The notes below the pieces were generated by a model. The model was not told where the DNA came from and ran no database searches. It was given only the letters and a program-made list of their open reading frames with translations. Below are positions 45,279-55,010 of a stretch of 64,000 bases of DNA, piece by piece; within the stretch, counting starts at the first letter, position 1; each line of letters starts with the position of its first letter. The position numbers and the translations under genes were made by a program. The stretch is from NCBI RefSeq assembly GCF_000813745.1, contig NZ_JWLC01000025.1, positions 124,001 through 188,000 on the forward strand, written 5' to 3'. The stretch is from Leisingera sp. ANG-M1. GTDB taxonomy: Bacteria > Pseudomonadota > Alphaproteobacteria > Rhodobacterales > Rhodobacteraceae.

Positions 45279-46742
45279 ATGTCCTTTACCCTCGCCATCG
45301 TGGGCCGTCCCAATGTGGGCAAGTCCACCCTGTTCAACCGCCTCGTGGGCAAGAAGCTGGCCCTGGTCGACGATCAGCCGGGGGTGACGCGCGACCTGCG
45401 CGAGGGCGAGGCGCGGCTGGGCGACCTGCGGTTCACGGTGATCGACACCGCGGGCCTGGAAGATGCCACCGACAACTCGCTGGAAGGCCGGATGCGGCGC
45501 TTGACCGAGCGGGCGGTGGATATGGCTGATATCTGCCTGTTCATGATCGACGCCCGTACTGGCGTCACGCCGACCGACGAAATATTTGCCGACATCCTGC
45601 GCCGCAAATCCGCGCATGTGATCCTTGCCGCCAACAAGGCCGAGGGCAACGCCGCCGAGGCAGGCGTTCTGGAAGCTTACGGGCTGGGCCTGGGCGAGCC
45701 GCTGCGGCTGTCCGGCGAGCATGGCGAGGGGATGCCCGACCTCTACGGCCTCCTGCAGCCGCTGGCGGAGAAATTCGAGGCCGAGGCGGTGGATCATTCC
45801 CCGGTCACTGATGTTGAGGTCTATGAGGAAATCGGCGAGGACGAGGAAGAGGTCGTTCCTGTTCCAACCGATGCCAAGCCGCTTCAGGTGGCCGTGGTGG
45901 GCCGTCCCAATGCGGGTAAATCGACGCTGATCAACAGGATTCTGGGCGAGGACCGGCTGCTGACCGGGCCCGAAGCCGGGATCACCCGCGATGCGATCTC
46001 GCTCAAGATCAATTGGGAAGGCGTGCCGATGCGGGTGTTTGACACCGCAGGCATGCGCAAGAAAGCCAAGGTGCAGGAGAAGCTCGAGAAGCTGTCTGTC
46101 TCTGACGGCCTGCGGGCGGTGAAGTTTGCCGAGGTGGTCGTGGTGCTGCTGGATGCCAGCATCCCGTTTGAGCAGCAGGACCTGCGGATTGCCGACCTGG
46201 CAGAGCGCGAGGGGCGCTCGGTTGTGGTGGCGGTCAACAAATGGGACGCCGAGGAGCACAAGCAGGAAAAACTGCGGGATCTGAAAGAGGCCTTTGGCCG
46301 ACTTCTGCCGCAGCTGCGCGGGGCGCCTTTGGTGACGGTGTCGGCGAAGACCGGCAAAGGACTCAACCGGCTGCACGAAGCGATTATGCGCGCCTATGGG
46401 GTTTGGAACCGCCGGGTGCCGACCGCGGCGCTGAACCGCTGGCTGGTTGGCATGCTGGAACAGCACCCGCCACCCGCGCCGCAAGGCAAGCGGATCAAGC
46501 TGCGCTATATGACACAGGCCAAGAGCCGGCCGCCGGGATTTGTGGTGATGTGCTCGCATCCGGACAAGCTGCCGGACAGCTATAACCGCTACCTGGTCAA
46601 CGGCTTGCGCGAAGATTTCGACATGCCGGGCACGCCGATCCGTCTGTATATGCGCGGCCAGGGGGACAAGAACCCCTACAAGGGCAAGCGGCAAAAGAAC
46701 GCCGGTGCTTTGGCCAAGCATCTGAAGAAACCTGGCAGCTAA
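45279..46742 (+). CDS. der: Ribosome biogenesis GTPase Der (EngA)
   Basis: A 487-residue protein with two tandem GTPase domains and a C-terminal KH-like domain. P-loops are GRPNVGKST near residue 8 and GRPNAGKST near 208; DTAG motifs and NKW/NKAE specificity motifs follow. The linker (~170-200) is acidic. Needed for maturation of the 50S subunit. Last gene of the YfgM-like-bamB-der block. Confidence 0.96.
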   Translation: MSFTLAIVGRPNVGKSTLFNRLVGKKLALVDDQPGVTRDLREGEARLGDLRFTVIDTAGLEDATDNSLEGRMRRLTERAVDMADICLFMIDARTGVTPTDEIFADILRRKSAHVILAANKAEGNAAEAGVLEAYGLGLGEPLRLSGEHGEGMPDLYGLLQPLAEKFEAEAVDHSPVTDVEVYEEIGEDEEEVVPVPTDAKPLQVAVVGRPNAGKSTLINRILGEDRLLTGPEAGITRDAISLKINWEGVPMRVFDTAGMRKKAKVQEKLEKLSVSDGLRAVKFAEVVVVLLDASIPFEQQDLRIADLAEREGRSVVVAVNKWDAEEHKQEKLRDLKEAFGRLLPQLRGAPLVTVSAKTGKGLNRLHEAIMRAYGVWNRRVPTAALNRWLVGMLEQHPPPAPQGKRIKLRYMTQAKSRPPGFVVMCSHPDKLPDSYNRYLVNGLREDFDMPGTPIRLYMRGQGDKNPYKGKRQKNAGALAKHLKKPGS

Positions 46743-46814
46743 CCTGGGAAACGGGCGGTGTTCTCCCGCCCGGCCCGGCACATTCAAAAGAATGCACCAG
46801 CCCCGTTGGGCCCG

Positions 46815-46840
46815 GCGCCGCCCTGACGGGCGGCGCTTTT
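46815..46840 (+). terminator. Terminator after der
   Basis: GCGCCGCCC pairs with GGGCGGCGC around TGAC, then TTTT. About 70 bases after the der stop. Perfect 9-base GC stem. Confidence 0.85.
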
Positions 46841-47003
46841 GCGTTGCGCTGCAATTGCGCGGTCTTTTGCCTGCAAGCCGGCTTGTGCAACCGGCCGCAT
46901 TCCTTTTGCAGGTCGGGTTTGCTACCCCCTTGGTTGTAATGTTACCGGCTGGCGGCCTTGTCTTTGGGTCGGCAGGGATTATCTGAATTTTAACCTTGGA
47001 TGA

Positions 47004-47022
47004 GCCGTGCCTTTCGCACGGC
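47004..47022 (+). promoter_or_regulatory. Hairpin in 5' leader of desaturase gene
   Basis: GCCGTGC and GCACGGC pair perfectly around CTTTC, 17 bases before the ATG at 47040. No T-run follows, so it is not a terminator. It may shape translation of the desaturase mRNA. Confidence 0.4.
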
Positions 47023-47039
47023 TGTCACACAGAAAATTT

Positions 47040-48005
47040 ATGAGCGAATACATGGATCTGAGGGCGCATACTCGCAAGTTCACAGCGAAGGACAACCGGC
47101 TGGCGCTGCTCAGCTATTGCGGAACCTTTGCGGTTTATTTCTCTGCGCTGGCCGTTGCCATAGGATTTGCCGGCCAGTGGTACATTCTGCTGCCTGCTGG
47201 TCTGGTTTTTGCCTTTGCTGCGGTGCGCCTTTATGTGCTGCAGCACGACACCGGCCACCATTCGCTGTTTGAAACCCGGCTGCAAAACGAGATCGCAGGC
47301 CATGTGCTTTCGCCCTTCACCTTTGCGCCGTTTGAGGTGATGAAACAGAACCATAACCTGCACCATTCCAACATTGGCAACCTTGAACACCGGGAGACTG
47401 GTGAGATCCACACCATGACCCTGCAGGAGTGGAAGGAAGCCGGGTTCTGGGAGCGGTTGGCCTACCGGCTGTACCGCAACCCGTTTGTTCTGGTGCCGGT
47501 TGGGGCTGCTTTTACCTATTTCATCCGATACCGCTGGCCCAAGAATACACTGCAGTTCGGGATACTGGGCGTTGTGCTGCACAATCTGGTCATCGCCGCG
47601 ATGCTGGGGCTGCTGTACCTGGCTGCCGGGATGACAGGTGTTTGGATCTGGCTTGTTTTCTCCTTTCTGGGAGGCATGATCGGGGTTTTCCTGGTCTACC
47701 TGCAGCATAACTTCGAAGACACCTATTGGGACCGCCGCCCGGATCTGAATCCTCAGGTGGCGGCGCTGCAGGGATCCTCTTGCCTTGATTTCGGCTGGGC
47801 CTTTGATCTGGCGGTGGCAAATATCACGCTGCATGACATCCATCACTACAATGCCCGTATTCCGTCTTACCGGCTGCGCAAATGCCACTACAGCTTGCCG
47901 CCCGAATTTGGCTTGCGCCGCATCGGGTTCCGGGAAGCCTTGGGGGCGCTATCTTTAAAGCTTTGGGATGAAGAGAAAAAATACCTGGTCCCCTTCCCAG
48001 CCTGA
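47040..48005 (+). CDS. Membrane fatty acid desaturase
   Basis: A 321-residue di-iron membrane desaturase. Three histidine boxes: HDTGHH near residue 69, HNLHH near 105, and HDIHHYN near 265. Four hydrophobic segments lie between. It probably introduces a double bond in acyl chains, but the regiospecificity cannot be told. ATG at 47040 (or 47052, MDLRAH) is preferred over a GTG at 47007 inside the leader hairpin. The ribosome site is poor. Confidence 0.88.
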   Translation: MSEYMDLRAHTRKFTAKDNRLALLSYCGTFAVYFSALAVAIGFAGQWYILLPAGLVFAFAAVRLYVLQHDTGHHSLFETRLQNEIAGHVLSPFTFAPFEVMKQNHNLHHSNIGNLEHRETGEIHTMTLQEWKEAGFWERLAYRLYRNPFVLVPVGAAFTYFIRYRWPKNTLQFGILGVVLHNLVIAAMLGLLYLAAGMTGVWIWLVFSFLGGMIGVFLVYLQHNFEDTYWDRRPDLNPQVAALQGSSCLDFGWAFDLAVANITLHDIHHYNARIPSYRLRKCHYSLPPEFGLRRIGFREALGALSLKLWDEEKKYLVPFPA

Positions 48006-48074
48006 CCGGAACCGTGCAAGTCTTGCATAGAAGAATGGTAAGCGAGCTGAGCAAATAGGGGGGGCAGAGCGGGC

Positions 48075-48638
48075 ATGACGCCGATACAGAAATTGCGGGG
48101 AGTGGGGCCGGCATTGGCCAAGATCCTGCTCGCCAACGGTGTGGAGACAGTTGAGGCGCTGGCAGCTTTTGAGGTTGCGCAGCTTCGCAGCATTCCCGGT
48201 ATCGGGACCAATCGGGCAGCCAGCCTTAAAGAAGCGGCCAGAACGCATACAGAAGACCTGCAGAGAGCTAAGGCAGCGCCGGCCGGGCCCAAACGGGTGA
48301 ATGGCAAACCGGATGCCGGCCGGGCCGCGGCACGTACGAGAACCACCCAGGCCGAGATGGATGCCAGGCTCGCCGAGGCTGAGGCCGCTCGCGCCGCCGC
48401 GGAAGAAAAGGCCGCCAGAGCGGAAGCCAAGGCCCTGAAAGCCAAACGCAAAGCGGCGTCCCTGGCCGTTGAATTCGCAGCAGCGCAGGTCAAGGCAAAG
48501 CAAAAGGCCAAGAAAGTGAAGGCCAAGGCGAAGAAAGCCATTGAAAGGGAAAAAGCCAAAGCCAAAGCGATCCTGGATGGCAAATACAGCCAGAAAGGCA
48601 AAGCTGGTCAGAAGAAAAAGAAGAAGGCGAAGAAGTAG
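48075..48638 (+). CDS. Helix-hairpin-helix protein with lysine-rich histone-like tail
   Basis: A 187-residue basic protein. Residues ~1-55 form a helix-hairpin-helix module (KLRGVGPALAKILL, RSIPGIGTNRAASL), typical of DNA binding. The rest is an Ala/Lys/Glu coiled coil ending in KKKKKKAKK-like repeats, resembling histone H1 tails and bacterial nucleoid proteins. ATG at 48075 follows a run of Gs (AGGGGGGGCAGAG). It stands alone with a strong terminator. A role in nucleoid organisation or repair is inference. Confidence 0.75.
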   Translation: MTPIQKLRGVGPALAKILLANGVETVEALAAFEVAQLRSIPGIGTNRAASLKEAARTHTEDLQRAKAAPAGPKRVNGKPDAGRAAARTRTTQAEMDARLAEAEAARAAAEEKAARAEAKALKAKRKAASLAVEFAAAQVKAKQKAKKVKAKAKKAIEREKAKAKAILDGKYSQKGKAGQKKKKKAKK

Positions 48639-48663
48639 CGTTACCGCACTGCTTGCAAAAGAA

Positions 48664-48696
48664 AACCGGCGCCTGGACAGGCGCCGGTTCTTGTTT
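48664..48696 (+). terminator. Terminator between HhH gene and serS
   Basis: AACCGGCGCCT pairs with AGGCGCCGGTT around GGAC, then CTTGTTT. Perfect 11-base stem between convergent genes; it may also end serS transcription from the other side. Confidence 0.88.
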
Positions 48697-48711
48697 GGCA
48701 AATGCGAAAGG

Positions 48712-50004
48712 TCAGACCAGCGTGCCCTCGGCAGTCAGGGTCAGCTTGCCGCCAAGATACGGCGCCAGCACCTCGGGAAGCTGGACCGAACCGTCGGCCT
48801 GCTGGCCGTTTTCCAGCACGGCGATCAGGCAGCGGCCCACTGCAAGGCCGGAGCCGTTCAGCGTATGCACGAATTGGGGTTTGCCGCCGTCCGCAGGTTT
48901 GAAACGGCCGTTCATCCGGCGGGCCTGGAAATCACCGCAGACCGAGACCGAGGAGATCTCGCGGTAGGTGTTCTGGCCGGGCACCCAAACCTCGATGTCG
49001 TGGGTCTTGCGGGCGCCAAAGCCCATGTCGCCGGTGCAGAGCACAATGGTGCGGTAGGGAAGGCCCAGACGCTCCAGAATGTCCTCTGCGCAGCGGGTCA
49101 TCCGTTTGTGCTCTTCCAGGCTGTTGTCCGGATGGGTGACCGAGACCATCTCGACCTTCTCGAACTGGTGCTGGCGCAGCATGCCGGAGGTGTCCTTGCC
49201 GGCCGAGCCGGCCTCGGAGCGGAAGCACTGGGTGTGGGCCACATAGCGGCGCGGCAGGTAGCCTTCCTCAACCGTCATGCCGTTGACGATATTGGTCAGC
49301 GTGACTTCAGCCGTCGGCACCAGCCACCAGCCATTGGTGGTCTTGTAGCTGTCCTCGCCGAACTTGGGCAGCTGGCCGGTGCCGTACATCATCTCTTCGC
49401 GCACCAGCACCGGGGTCCAGGTCTCGGTCAGGCCGTTCTCATCCACATGGGTATTGATCATGAACTGCGCCAGGGCACGGTGGATGCGGGCGACCGCACC
49501 GGACAGCACCACAAAGCGGCTGCCCGAGAGCTTGGCCGCGGTTTCGAAATCCATGCCCGGCTTCACGCCTTCGAGCTCGAAATGCTCCTTGGCCTCGAAA
49601 TCGAGCGCTTTCGGCTCGCCCCAGCGGCGGATTTCGACGTTGTCGTCCTCATCTTCGCCCAGCGGCACGTCGTCATGCGCCAGGTTGGGGATGGTGCCGA
49701 GCATATCGGTCAGCTGCTGGTCAAGCTCCTTGGCCTCGGCATTCATTGCCGCCACTTCGGCTTTCTTTTCGGCCACCAGAGCGCGCAGGCGCTCGAACTC
49801 GGCCTCATCGCCGCGGCCCTTGGCAGCGCCGACTTCCTTGGAGGCCTTGTTCTGCTCGGCCTGAGCGGTTTCCGCGGCCAGGATCTTGGCCCGGCGCGCC
49901 TCATCCAGCGCCAGGATCTCTGACGACACGCCCGCATCCCCGCGCCGCGCCACAGCGGCGTCGAAAGCGGCAGGATTTTCGCGGATAGCGCGGATGTCAT
50001 GCAT
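48712..50004 (-). CDS. serS: Seryl-tRNA synthetase
   Basis: A 430-residue class II synthetase. An N-terminal antiparallel coiled coil (~30-100) grips the tRNA variable arm. Motif 2 [20 protein letters not shown] and motif 3 [17 protein letters not shown] are intact. ATG at 50004 follows AGGAGAG-type bases (CTAGGAGAGACTCTC). Monocistronic by appearance. Confidence 0.97.
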   Translation of the reverse strand: MHDIRAIRENPAAFDAAVARRGDAGVSSEILALDEARRAKILAAETAQAEQNKASKEVGAAKGRGDEAEFERLRALVAEKKAEVAAMNAEAKELDQQLTDMLGTIPNLAHDDVPLGEDEDDNVEIRRWGEPKALDFEAKEHFELEGVKPGMDFETAAKLSGSRFVVLSGAVARIHRALAQFMINTHVDENGLTETWTPVLVREEMMYGTGQLPKFGEDSYKTTNGWWLVPTAEVTLTNIVNGMTVEEGYLPRRYVAHTQCFRSEAGSAGKDTSGMLRQHQFEKVEMVSVTHPDNSLEEHKRMTRCAEDILERLGLPYRTIVLCTGDMGFGARKTHDIEVWVPGQNTYREISSVSVCGDFQARRMNGRFKPADGGKPQFVHTLNGSGLAVGRCLIAVLENGQQADGSVQLPEVLAPYLGGKLTLTAEGTLV

Positions 50005-50313
50005 GAGAGTCTCTCCTAGCGTTGAATGGTATTTGAATCAGTAGACCCATCCTATGACGCAAGGGTGAAGAAAGGGGAAGAGGGGGGAGCCTAGTGGATC
50101 CAGACTGTTCCTGAGTTGCAGCTTGTGCAAATCGAAATCCGGATCAGTTCTATTTTAGGAAATGCAAATAGTGCAGCCAAAAAGCAGGAATGCGGACCGC
50201 GGCAAAGGGGGCAGGCTAATAGCTGCTTCAAGCCCACGCCAAAGTGATCAACCCGGTCTTGCGCCAGAGGCGGCAACACCCGAAATCGGCCGGGAACAAG
50301 AGGGACTGCTCAG
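50005..50313. other. Divergent gap between serS and glutaredoxin-like gene
   Basis: No gene supported. It carries the promoters of both flanking genes. A purine-rich stretch (AAGAAAGGGGAAGAGGGGGG) lies near 50068-50090. I found no clear -10/-35 pair, tRNA or riboswitch-like fold, so its contents remain undescribed. Confidence 0.5.
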
Positions 50314-50583
50314 ATGCCTAAGGCCGTACTTTACCGCATGGATTTGCCCAACTACACCTGTGGCTATGGCACAGCCGCCCGGGATCTTCTGCATCGCGAA
50401 AAGTTCGAAGTTGAGGAGCACATCCTCCGAACACGCCGCGAAACCGATGCTTTCAAAGACAAGCACCACATCACCACAACGCCTCTTATCTTCATCGATG
50501 GCGTTAGGGTTGGCGGTTTTACCGACCTGAAGAAGCACCTCAAGGCACAAAAGCCCAAGCCGAAACGGTTCTGGAAGCGTTGA
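50314..50583 (+). CDS. Glutaredoxin-like protein with CGYG site
   Basis: An 89-residue thioredoxin-fold protein. TTPLIFIDGVRVGGFTDL is the glutaredoxin glutathione-binding block. The active-site position reads TCGYG, a single-cysteine form close to the CGFS monothiol class and not the CPYC dithiol form. A basic tail (KPKPKRFWKR) ends it. ATG at 50314 follows AGAGGGA. Possible roles are iron-sulfur handling or protein deglutathionylation; neither is shown. Confidence 0.83.
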   Translation: MPKAVLYRMDLPNYTCGYGTAARDLLHREKFEVEEHILRTRRETDAFKDKHHITTTPLIFIDGVRVGGFTDLKKHLKAQKPKPKRFWKR

Positions 50584-50857
50584 ATTGCACAGTTTGGGGG
50601 CTTGCATCAGGCCGCCTGTACGTGTTTCCGGTGCTCAGGCTGCAATCTCGCTGCCGGGTTTCAAGGAAGCCGGAAACACCCAATTGTACTGAACCGGGAG
50701 TGCTGGGAGCCTTCTGAAAACCGAACAACCGTGCCAGGGCGCGGATTTGGCCTCTTTGGGGAGGCTGTGAGCCTTGCAACCCTTCCCCTCAACGCATAGG
50801 TTCCGCTGCAAAATTCCGGCGTGAAACCCCATGCCGCTTTGACAGAAGGAATATCCC

Positions 50858-51142
50858 ATGGACGGTGGCGCAGTCGCCCAATTTCTCCCGCTTATCCTGA
50901 TCTTCGCGATCATGTACTTCCTGCTGATCCGCCCGCAGCAGAAGAAGATGAAGCAGCATCAGGCGATGGTCGACGGCCTGCGCCGCGGCGACCAGGTGGT
51001 CACCCAGGGCGGTGTCATCGGCAAGGTGGCCAAGGTAAAAGAAGACGGCGAGATCGAAGTGGAAATCGCAGAAGGCGTCAAGGTGCGCGTGGTCAAGGCG
51101 ACCATCGCCCAGGTTCTGAACAAGACTGAGCCTGCGTCTTAA
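50858..51142 (+). CDS. yajC: Preprotein translocase subunit YajC
   Basis: A 94-residue protein with one N-terminal membrane helix (QFLPLILIFAIMYFLLIRP) and a cytoplasmic domain with the QKKMKQHQAM and GDQVVTQGG motifs. Associates with SecDF in the inner membrane. ATG at 50858 follows AGAAGGA. First gene of yajC-secD-secF. Confidence 0.95.
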   Translation: MDGGAVAQFLPLILIFAIMYFLLIRPQQKKMKQHQAMVDGLRRGDQVVTQGGVIGKVAKVKEDGEIEVEIAEGVKVRVVKATIAQVLNKTEPAS

Positions 51143-51175
51143 GCATTTCCCGCAACGATCTGAAAAGGCAGGGCA

Positions 51176-52837
51176 ATGCTGCAAATTGATCTCTGGAAGA
51201 GGGTGCTGATCTGGCTGGTATGCGCAGCCGGTATCATGCTTGCCCTGCCAAACGGGTTTTACACCCGCGTCGAACAGGCCAATGACGCCGCCGCCGACAT
51301 CATCGCCAAGGGCGAGACGCCGGAGCGGCTGGAAGCGGTTGGCCAATGGCCGTCGTATCTGCCGTCGGGCCTGGTGAACCTGGGCCTTGACCTGCGGGGC
51401 GGTGCGCATCTGCTGGCCGAGGTGAAGGTCGAGGATGTGTATGAAGCGCGGATGGATGCGCTGTGGCCGGAGGTGCGCGACGCGCTGCGGCCCGAGCGCT
51501 CCGCCGTCGGCACCTTCCGCCGCCAGCCGGGCGCAGCGGATCAGATTCGCCTGAAACTGTCCAAGCCCGATGGCATGGCCCGCGCGCTGGAAGTGGTGCG
51601 CGAACTGGCAAACCCGATCACCACGCTAACTGGCGTCGGGGCCAATGACATCGAGGTCTCGGCCGAGGGCGATATCCTGGTGGTGCAGTTGAGCGATGCG
51701 GAGAAGATCGCCTCGGACGACCGCACCGTGCGTCAGGCGCTGGAGATCGTGCGCCGCCGGATTGACGAGGTGGGCACCCGCGAGCCGACCATTCAGCGCC
51801 AGGGCGCCGACCGGATCCTGATCCAGGTGCCGGGCATCGGCTCGGCCTCGGAACTGAAAGCAATCATCGGCACTACCGCACAGCTCACCTTCAATCCGGT
51901 TGTAGGCCGTGGCAGCGATCCGGACGCAGCCCCGGGCATCGGTAATGAAGTGATCCCGTCGCTGGACGAGGAAGGTTTCTACTACACCATTGAATCCGCT
52001 GCCGTTGTAACCGGCGAGGATCTGGTGGATGCGCAGCCGTCGTTCGACCAGAATGGCCGGCCTGCGGTGACCTTCCGCTTCAATACTTCCGGTGCGCGCC
52101 GGTTCGGGGATTACACTGCTGAGAACATCGGTTCGCCCTTTGCCATCGTGCTGGATGACGAGGTGGTCTCGGCTCCGGTGATCCAGTCGCATATCCCGGG
52201 CGGTTCCGGCATCATTACGGGCAATTTCACCATCGAGGAGAGCACCAACCTGGCTGTCCTGCTGCGCGCAGGTGCCTTGCCGGCCGAGCTGGTGTTCCTG
52301 GAAGAACGCACCATCGGCCCTGAACTGGGTCAGGACAGCATTGATGCGGGCAAGATCGCGACCATCGTGGCCTTTATCGCAGTGCTGGTGTTCATGGGAC
52401 TCAGCTATGGCCTGTTCGGCCTCTTTGCCAATGTGGCGCTGATCCTGAACATCGCGCTGATCTTTGGTATGCTGAGCCTGATTGGCGGCACGCTGACCCT
52501 GCCGGGCATTGCCGGTATCGTTTTGACGGTTGGTATGGCGGTGGACGCCAACGTGCTGATCTTTGAGCGCATCCGTGAAGAGCTTAAGGCAGGCCGCGGC
52601 CCGGCCAAGGCGATTGACGAAGGCTACTCCAAGGCGCTGAGCGCCATTCTGGACGCCAACATCACCACCTTCATCACTGCGGTGATCCTGTTCGCCATGG
52701 GCTCCGGCCCGGTGCGGGGCTTTGCGATCACCCTGGGTCTCGGCATCATGACCTCGGTCTTCACCGCGATCTTTGTCACCCGCCTGATGATCGTCATGTG
52801 GTTTGAACGGCGCCGTCCGAAAACGATTGAGGTGTGA
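51176..52837 (+). CDS. secD: Protein translocase subunit SecD
   Basis: A 553-residue RND-superfamily membrane protein that uses the proton gradient to help pull proteins through SecYEG. Helix 1 is at about 8-24. The LGLDLRGGAHLL motif follows near 64, then a large periplasmic part and five C-terminal helices with the GMAVDANVLIFERI motif. ATG at 51176 follows AAAAGGCAGGG. Its stop is one base from secF. Confidence 0.96.
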   Translation: MLQIDLWKRVLIWLVCAAGIMLALPNGFYTRVEQANDAAADIIAKGETPERLEAVGQWPSYLPSGLVNLGLDLRGGAHLLAEVKVEDVYEARMDALWPEVRDALRPERSAVGTFRRQPGAADQIRLKLSKPDGMARALEVVRELANPITTLTGVGANDIEVSAEGDILVVQLSDAEKIASDDRTVRQALEIVRRRIDEVGTREPTIQRQGADRILIQVPGIGSASELKAIIGTTAQLTFNPVVGRGSDPDAAPGIGNEVIPSLDEEGFYYTIESAAVVTGEDLVDAQPSFDQNGRPAVTFRFNTSGARRFGDYTAENIGSPFAIVLDDEVVSAPVIQSHIPGGSGIITGNFTIEESTNLAVLLRAGALPAELVFLEERTIGPELGQDSIDAGKIATIVAFIAVLVFMGLSYGLFGLFANVALILNIALIFGMLSLIGGTLTLPGIAGIVLTVGMAVDANVLIFERIREELKAGRGPAKAIDEGYSKALSAILDANITTFITAVILFAMGSGPVRGFAITLGLGIMTSVFTAIFVTRLMIVMWFERRRPKTIEV

Positions 52838-52838
52838 T

Positions 52839-53807
52839 ATGCGGCTGAGACTAGTTCCCAAGGAAACCTCCTTCGATTTTTTTGGCAAGGCCAAGCTGTG
52901 GCTGGGCCTGTCGGCGCTGCTGCTGGTGATCGGCATCGCATCCTTTGCGGTGCAGGGCCTGAACTTCGGCATCGACTTCCGCGGCGGCACCACCATCCGA
53001 ACCGAGGCGTCAGAGCCAGTGGATGTCGGTGCCTACCGCGATGCGCTGTCGGTGCACCAGCTGGGCGACATTTCGATCACGGAGGTGTTCGACCCGGCCT
53101 TTGACGACGACCAGCATGTGTCGCAGATCCGTATCCAGGCGCAGGAAGGCGGCGAGGCGATCTCGGGCGAGATGATCGTGCAACTGAACCAGTCGCTGGA
53201 CGCAGTGGCGCCGGGCATCAAGTTTGCTGCGGTAGAATCCGTTGGCCCCAAGGTCTCGGGCGAGCTGATCCAGACTGCGGTGCTGGCTGTCGCCTTGGCG
53301 ATTGCGGCTGTTCTTGTCTACATCTGGCTGCGGTTCGAGTGGCAGTTTGCTTTGGGCGCGGTTGCAGCGCTGGTGCACGACGTGGTGCTGACCATCGGTG
53401 TTTTTGCCGCGCTGCAGATCAAGTTCGACCTGGCAATCATTGCAGCACTGCTGACCATCGTCGGCTACTCGCTGAACGATACCGTGGTTGTGTTCGACCG
53501 GGTGCGCGAGAACCTGCGCCGTTACAAGAAGAAGGACCTGGCCGAGGTACTGAACCTCTCGATCAACGAAACCCTGAGCCGCACCGTGATGACCTCGGTT
53601 ACCACGCTGCTGGCGCTGATCTCGCTCTATGTGCTGGGCGGCGACGTGATCCGCGGCTTTGTGTTTGCGATGATCTGGGGCGTTATTGTCGGGACCTACT
53701 CGTCGGTGTTTGTCGCTTCCACCATCCTGCTGAAACTGGGCGTCAAGCGGGACTGGTCGAAACAGGCCAACACCACCGGCAACCAGTTCTCGAACATCGA
53801 TGCTTGA
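52839..53807 (+). CDS. secF: Protein translocase subunit SecF
   Basis: A 322-residue partner of SecD. LNFGIDFRGGTTI appears near residue 39, and the C-terminal helices carry the GYSLNDTVVVFDRVREN motif. ATG at 52839 follows GAGGTG in the secD end; an upstream in-frame start at 52803 is rejected since it would overlap secD. Overlaps the next gene by eight bases. Confidence 0.96.
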   Translation: MRLRLVPKETSFDFFGKAKLWLGLSALLLVIGIASFAVQGLNFGIDFRGGTTIRTEASEPVDVGAYRDALSVHQLGDISITEVFDPAFDDDQHVSQIRIQAQEGGEAISGEMIVQLNQSLDAVAPGIKFAAVESVGPKVSGELIQTAVLAVALAIAAVLVYIWLRFEWQFALGAVAALVHDVVLTIGVFAALQIKFDLAIIAALLTIVGYSLNDTVVVFDRVRENLRRYKKKDLAEVLNLSINETLSRTVMTSVTTLLALISLYVLGGDVIRGFVFAMIWGVIVGTYSSVFVASTILLKLGVKRDWSKQANTTGNQFSNIDA

Positions 53808-54552
53808 GGCGTTCGAGGCAGCCCTGGCCACACCGGGGCTGTTCTGGCTGCTTGTCACCATCGGAGCCGCGGGTCTTGTCCGCGGCTTCACTGGTTTTGG
53901 CACCGCAATGATCTTTGTCCCTGTCGGGGCGCAGTTCCTGCCGTCGGCGGATGTGGTGTTCCTGATGGTGCTGATGGGGGTGTTTTCCACCATCACCCTG
54001 TTCCCGCAGGCCTGGAGCAATGCCGACCGGGCCGAGGTCGGGGCGCTGTCCATGGCGGCGGCGGTGACGGTGCCTGCCGGCCTGTGGGTGATGGAGCAGA
54101 TGGATCCGCTAACCCTGCGCTGGCTGGCCGCGGGCGTAATCGGGCTGACACTGGCCGCGGTTATTTCGGGCTGGCGTTGGCAGGGTAAGCTTGGCTGGCC
54201 GGGCCGTTTTGCCATTGGCGGTGCGGCCGGCGTTGTCGGCGGCATGACCGGGCTGACCGGGCCGGTGGTGATTGTTTTCTACCTGGCCAATGTGCGCGAT
54301 GTGGCGCGGGTGCGGGCCAACACCATCGTGTTCCTGGCCGCGCTGGACGTAGTTATTGCCGTCAACCTGATCTTCGGCGGGCTGGCCAGCCTGCAGGCCT
54401 TCATTCTGGCCGGGCTGCTGGGCATCCCCTATGTGGTTACAACGCTGACCGGCAAGGCTCTGTTTGATCCAAAGCTGGAGAAGCTCTACCGCTTTGCCTC
54501 CTATTCCGTGATTGCGCTGGCCGTGCTATCCAGCCTCCCGGTGTTTGACTGA
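53800..54552 (+). CDS. TSUP family permease (second copy)
   Basis: A 250-residue membrane protein with TSUP-like glycine motifs, LVRGFTGFGTAMIFVP near 28-43 and VGGMTGLTGPVVIVFYL near 146-162. It starts within the last bases of secF, so it is likely translationally coupled, and ends 13 bases before the Mth938-like gene. Substrate unknown. It is only distantly similar to the permease at 11536. Confidence 0.85.
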   Translation: MLEAFEAALATPGLFWLLVTIGAAGLVRGFTGFGTAMIFVPVGAQFLPSADVVFLMVLMGVFSTITLFPQAWSNADRAEVGALSMAAAVTVPAGLWVMEQMDPLTLRWLAAGVIGLTLAAVISGWRWQGKLGWPGRFAIGGAAGVVGGMTGLTGPVVIVFYLANVRDVARVRANTIVFLAALDVVIAVNLIFGGLASLQAFILAGLLGIPYVVTTLTGKALFDPKLEKLYRFASYSVIALAVLSSLPVFD

Positions 54553-54565
54553 AAGGAGCCCGCAT

Positions 54566-54919
54566 ATGCGCCTGAATGAAGTGAGTTATTCCGATGCGCA
54601 GCCGGTTGACGGCTATGGCGACGGGTTCTTCCGCATCGGCGGGCAGGTGTATCAGGGCGGGGTGCTGACATCGGCGGCGGGCACCGCGGCCTGGGACGGG
54701 TTCGGTGAGCCTGAGCCTTTGCTGTCGCTGGCCGGGGAAATTGATGTGCTGTTCATCGGCACCGGGCCTGAGATCGCCCATATCCCGGCAGACCTGCGAA
54801 AAGCGCTGGAGGAAGCCGGGCTGGGGGTAGAGGCGATGAATTCGCCCGCGGCCTGCCGTACTTACAACGTGCTTTTGTCCGAAGGCCGGCGGATAGCGCT
54901 GGCTGCTCTGCCGGTCTGA
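54566..54919 (+). CDS. Mth938-like domain protein
   Basis: A 117-residue protein of the Mth938/AAMDC family. The blocks DGYGDGFFRIGGQVYQGGVL, LFIGTGPEIAHIP and AACRTYNVLLSEGRRIALA are typical. Neighbouring secDF genes in alphaproteobacteria are common, but the biochemical role is unknown. ATG at 54566 follows AAAGGAG. Last gene of the yajC-secDF-TSUP run before ccmA. Confidence 0.88.
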   Translation: MRLNEVSYSDAQPVDGYGDGFFRIGGQVYQGGVLTSAAGTAAWDGFGEPEPLLSLAGEIDVLFIGTGPEIAHIPADLRKALEEAGLGVEAMNSPAACRTYNVLLSEGRRIALAALPV

Positions 54920-55010
54920 AGATGAATTTCTGATGTGTTTGACCTGCCGCAAAGCGGGCATCTGTTTAATGGTCTTTTCATGCGCCGGTGCAATGGGATA
55001 AGCGGAATTC

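Noticed and set aside
45243-46787. Minus-strand frame opposite der
   Set aside because: Shadow of der; no recognisable domain.
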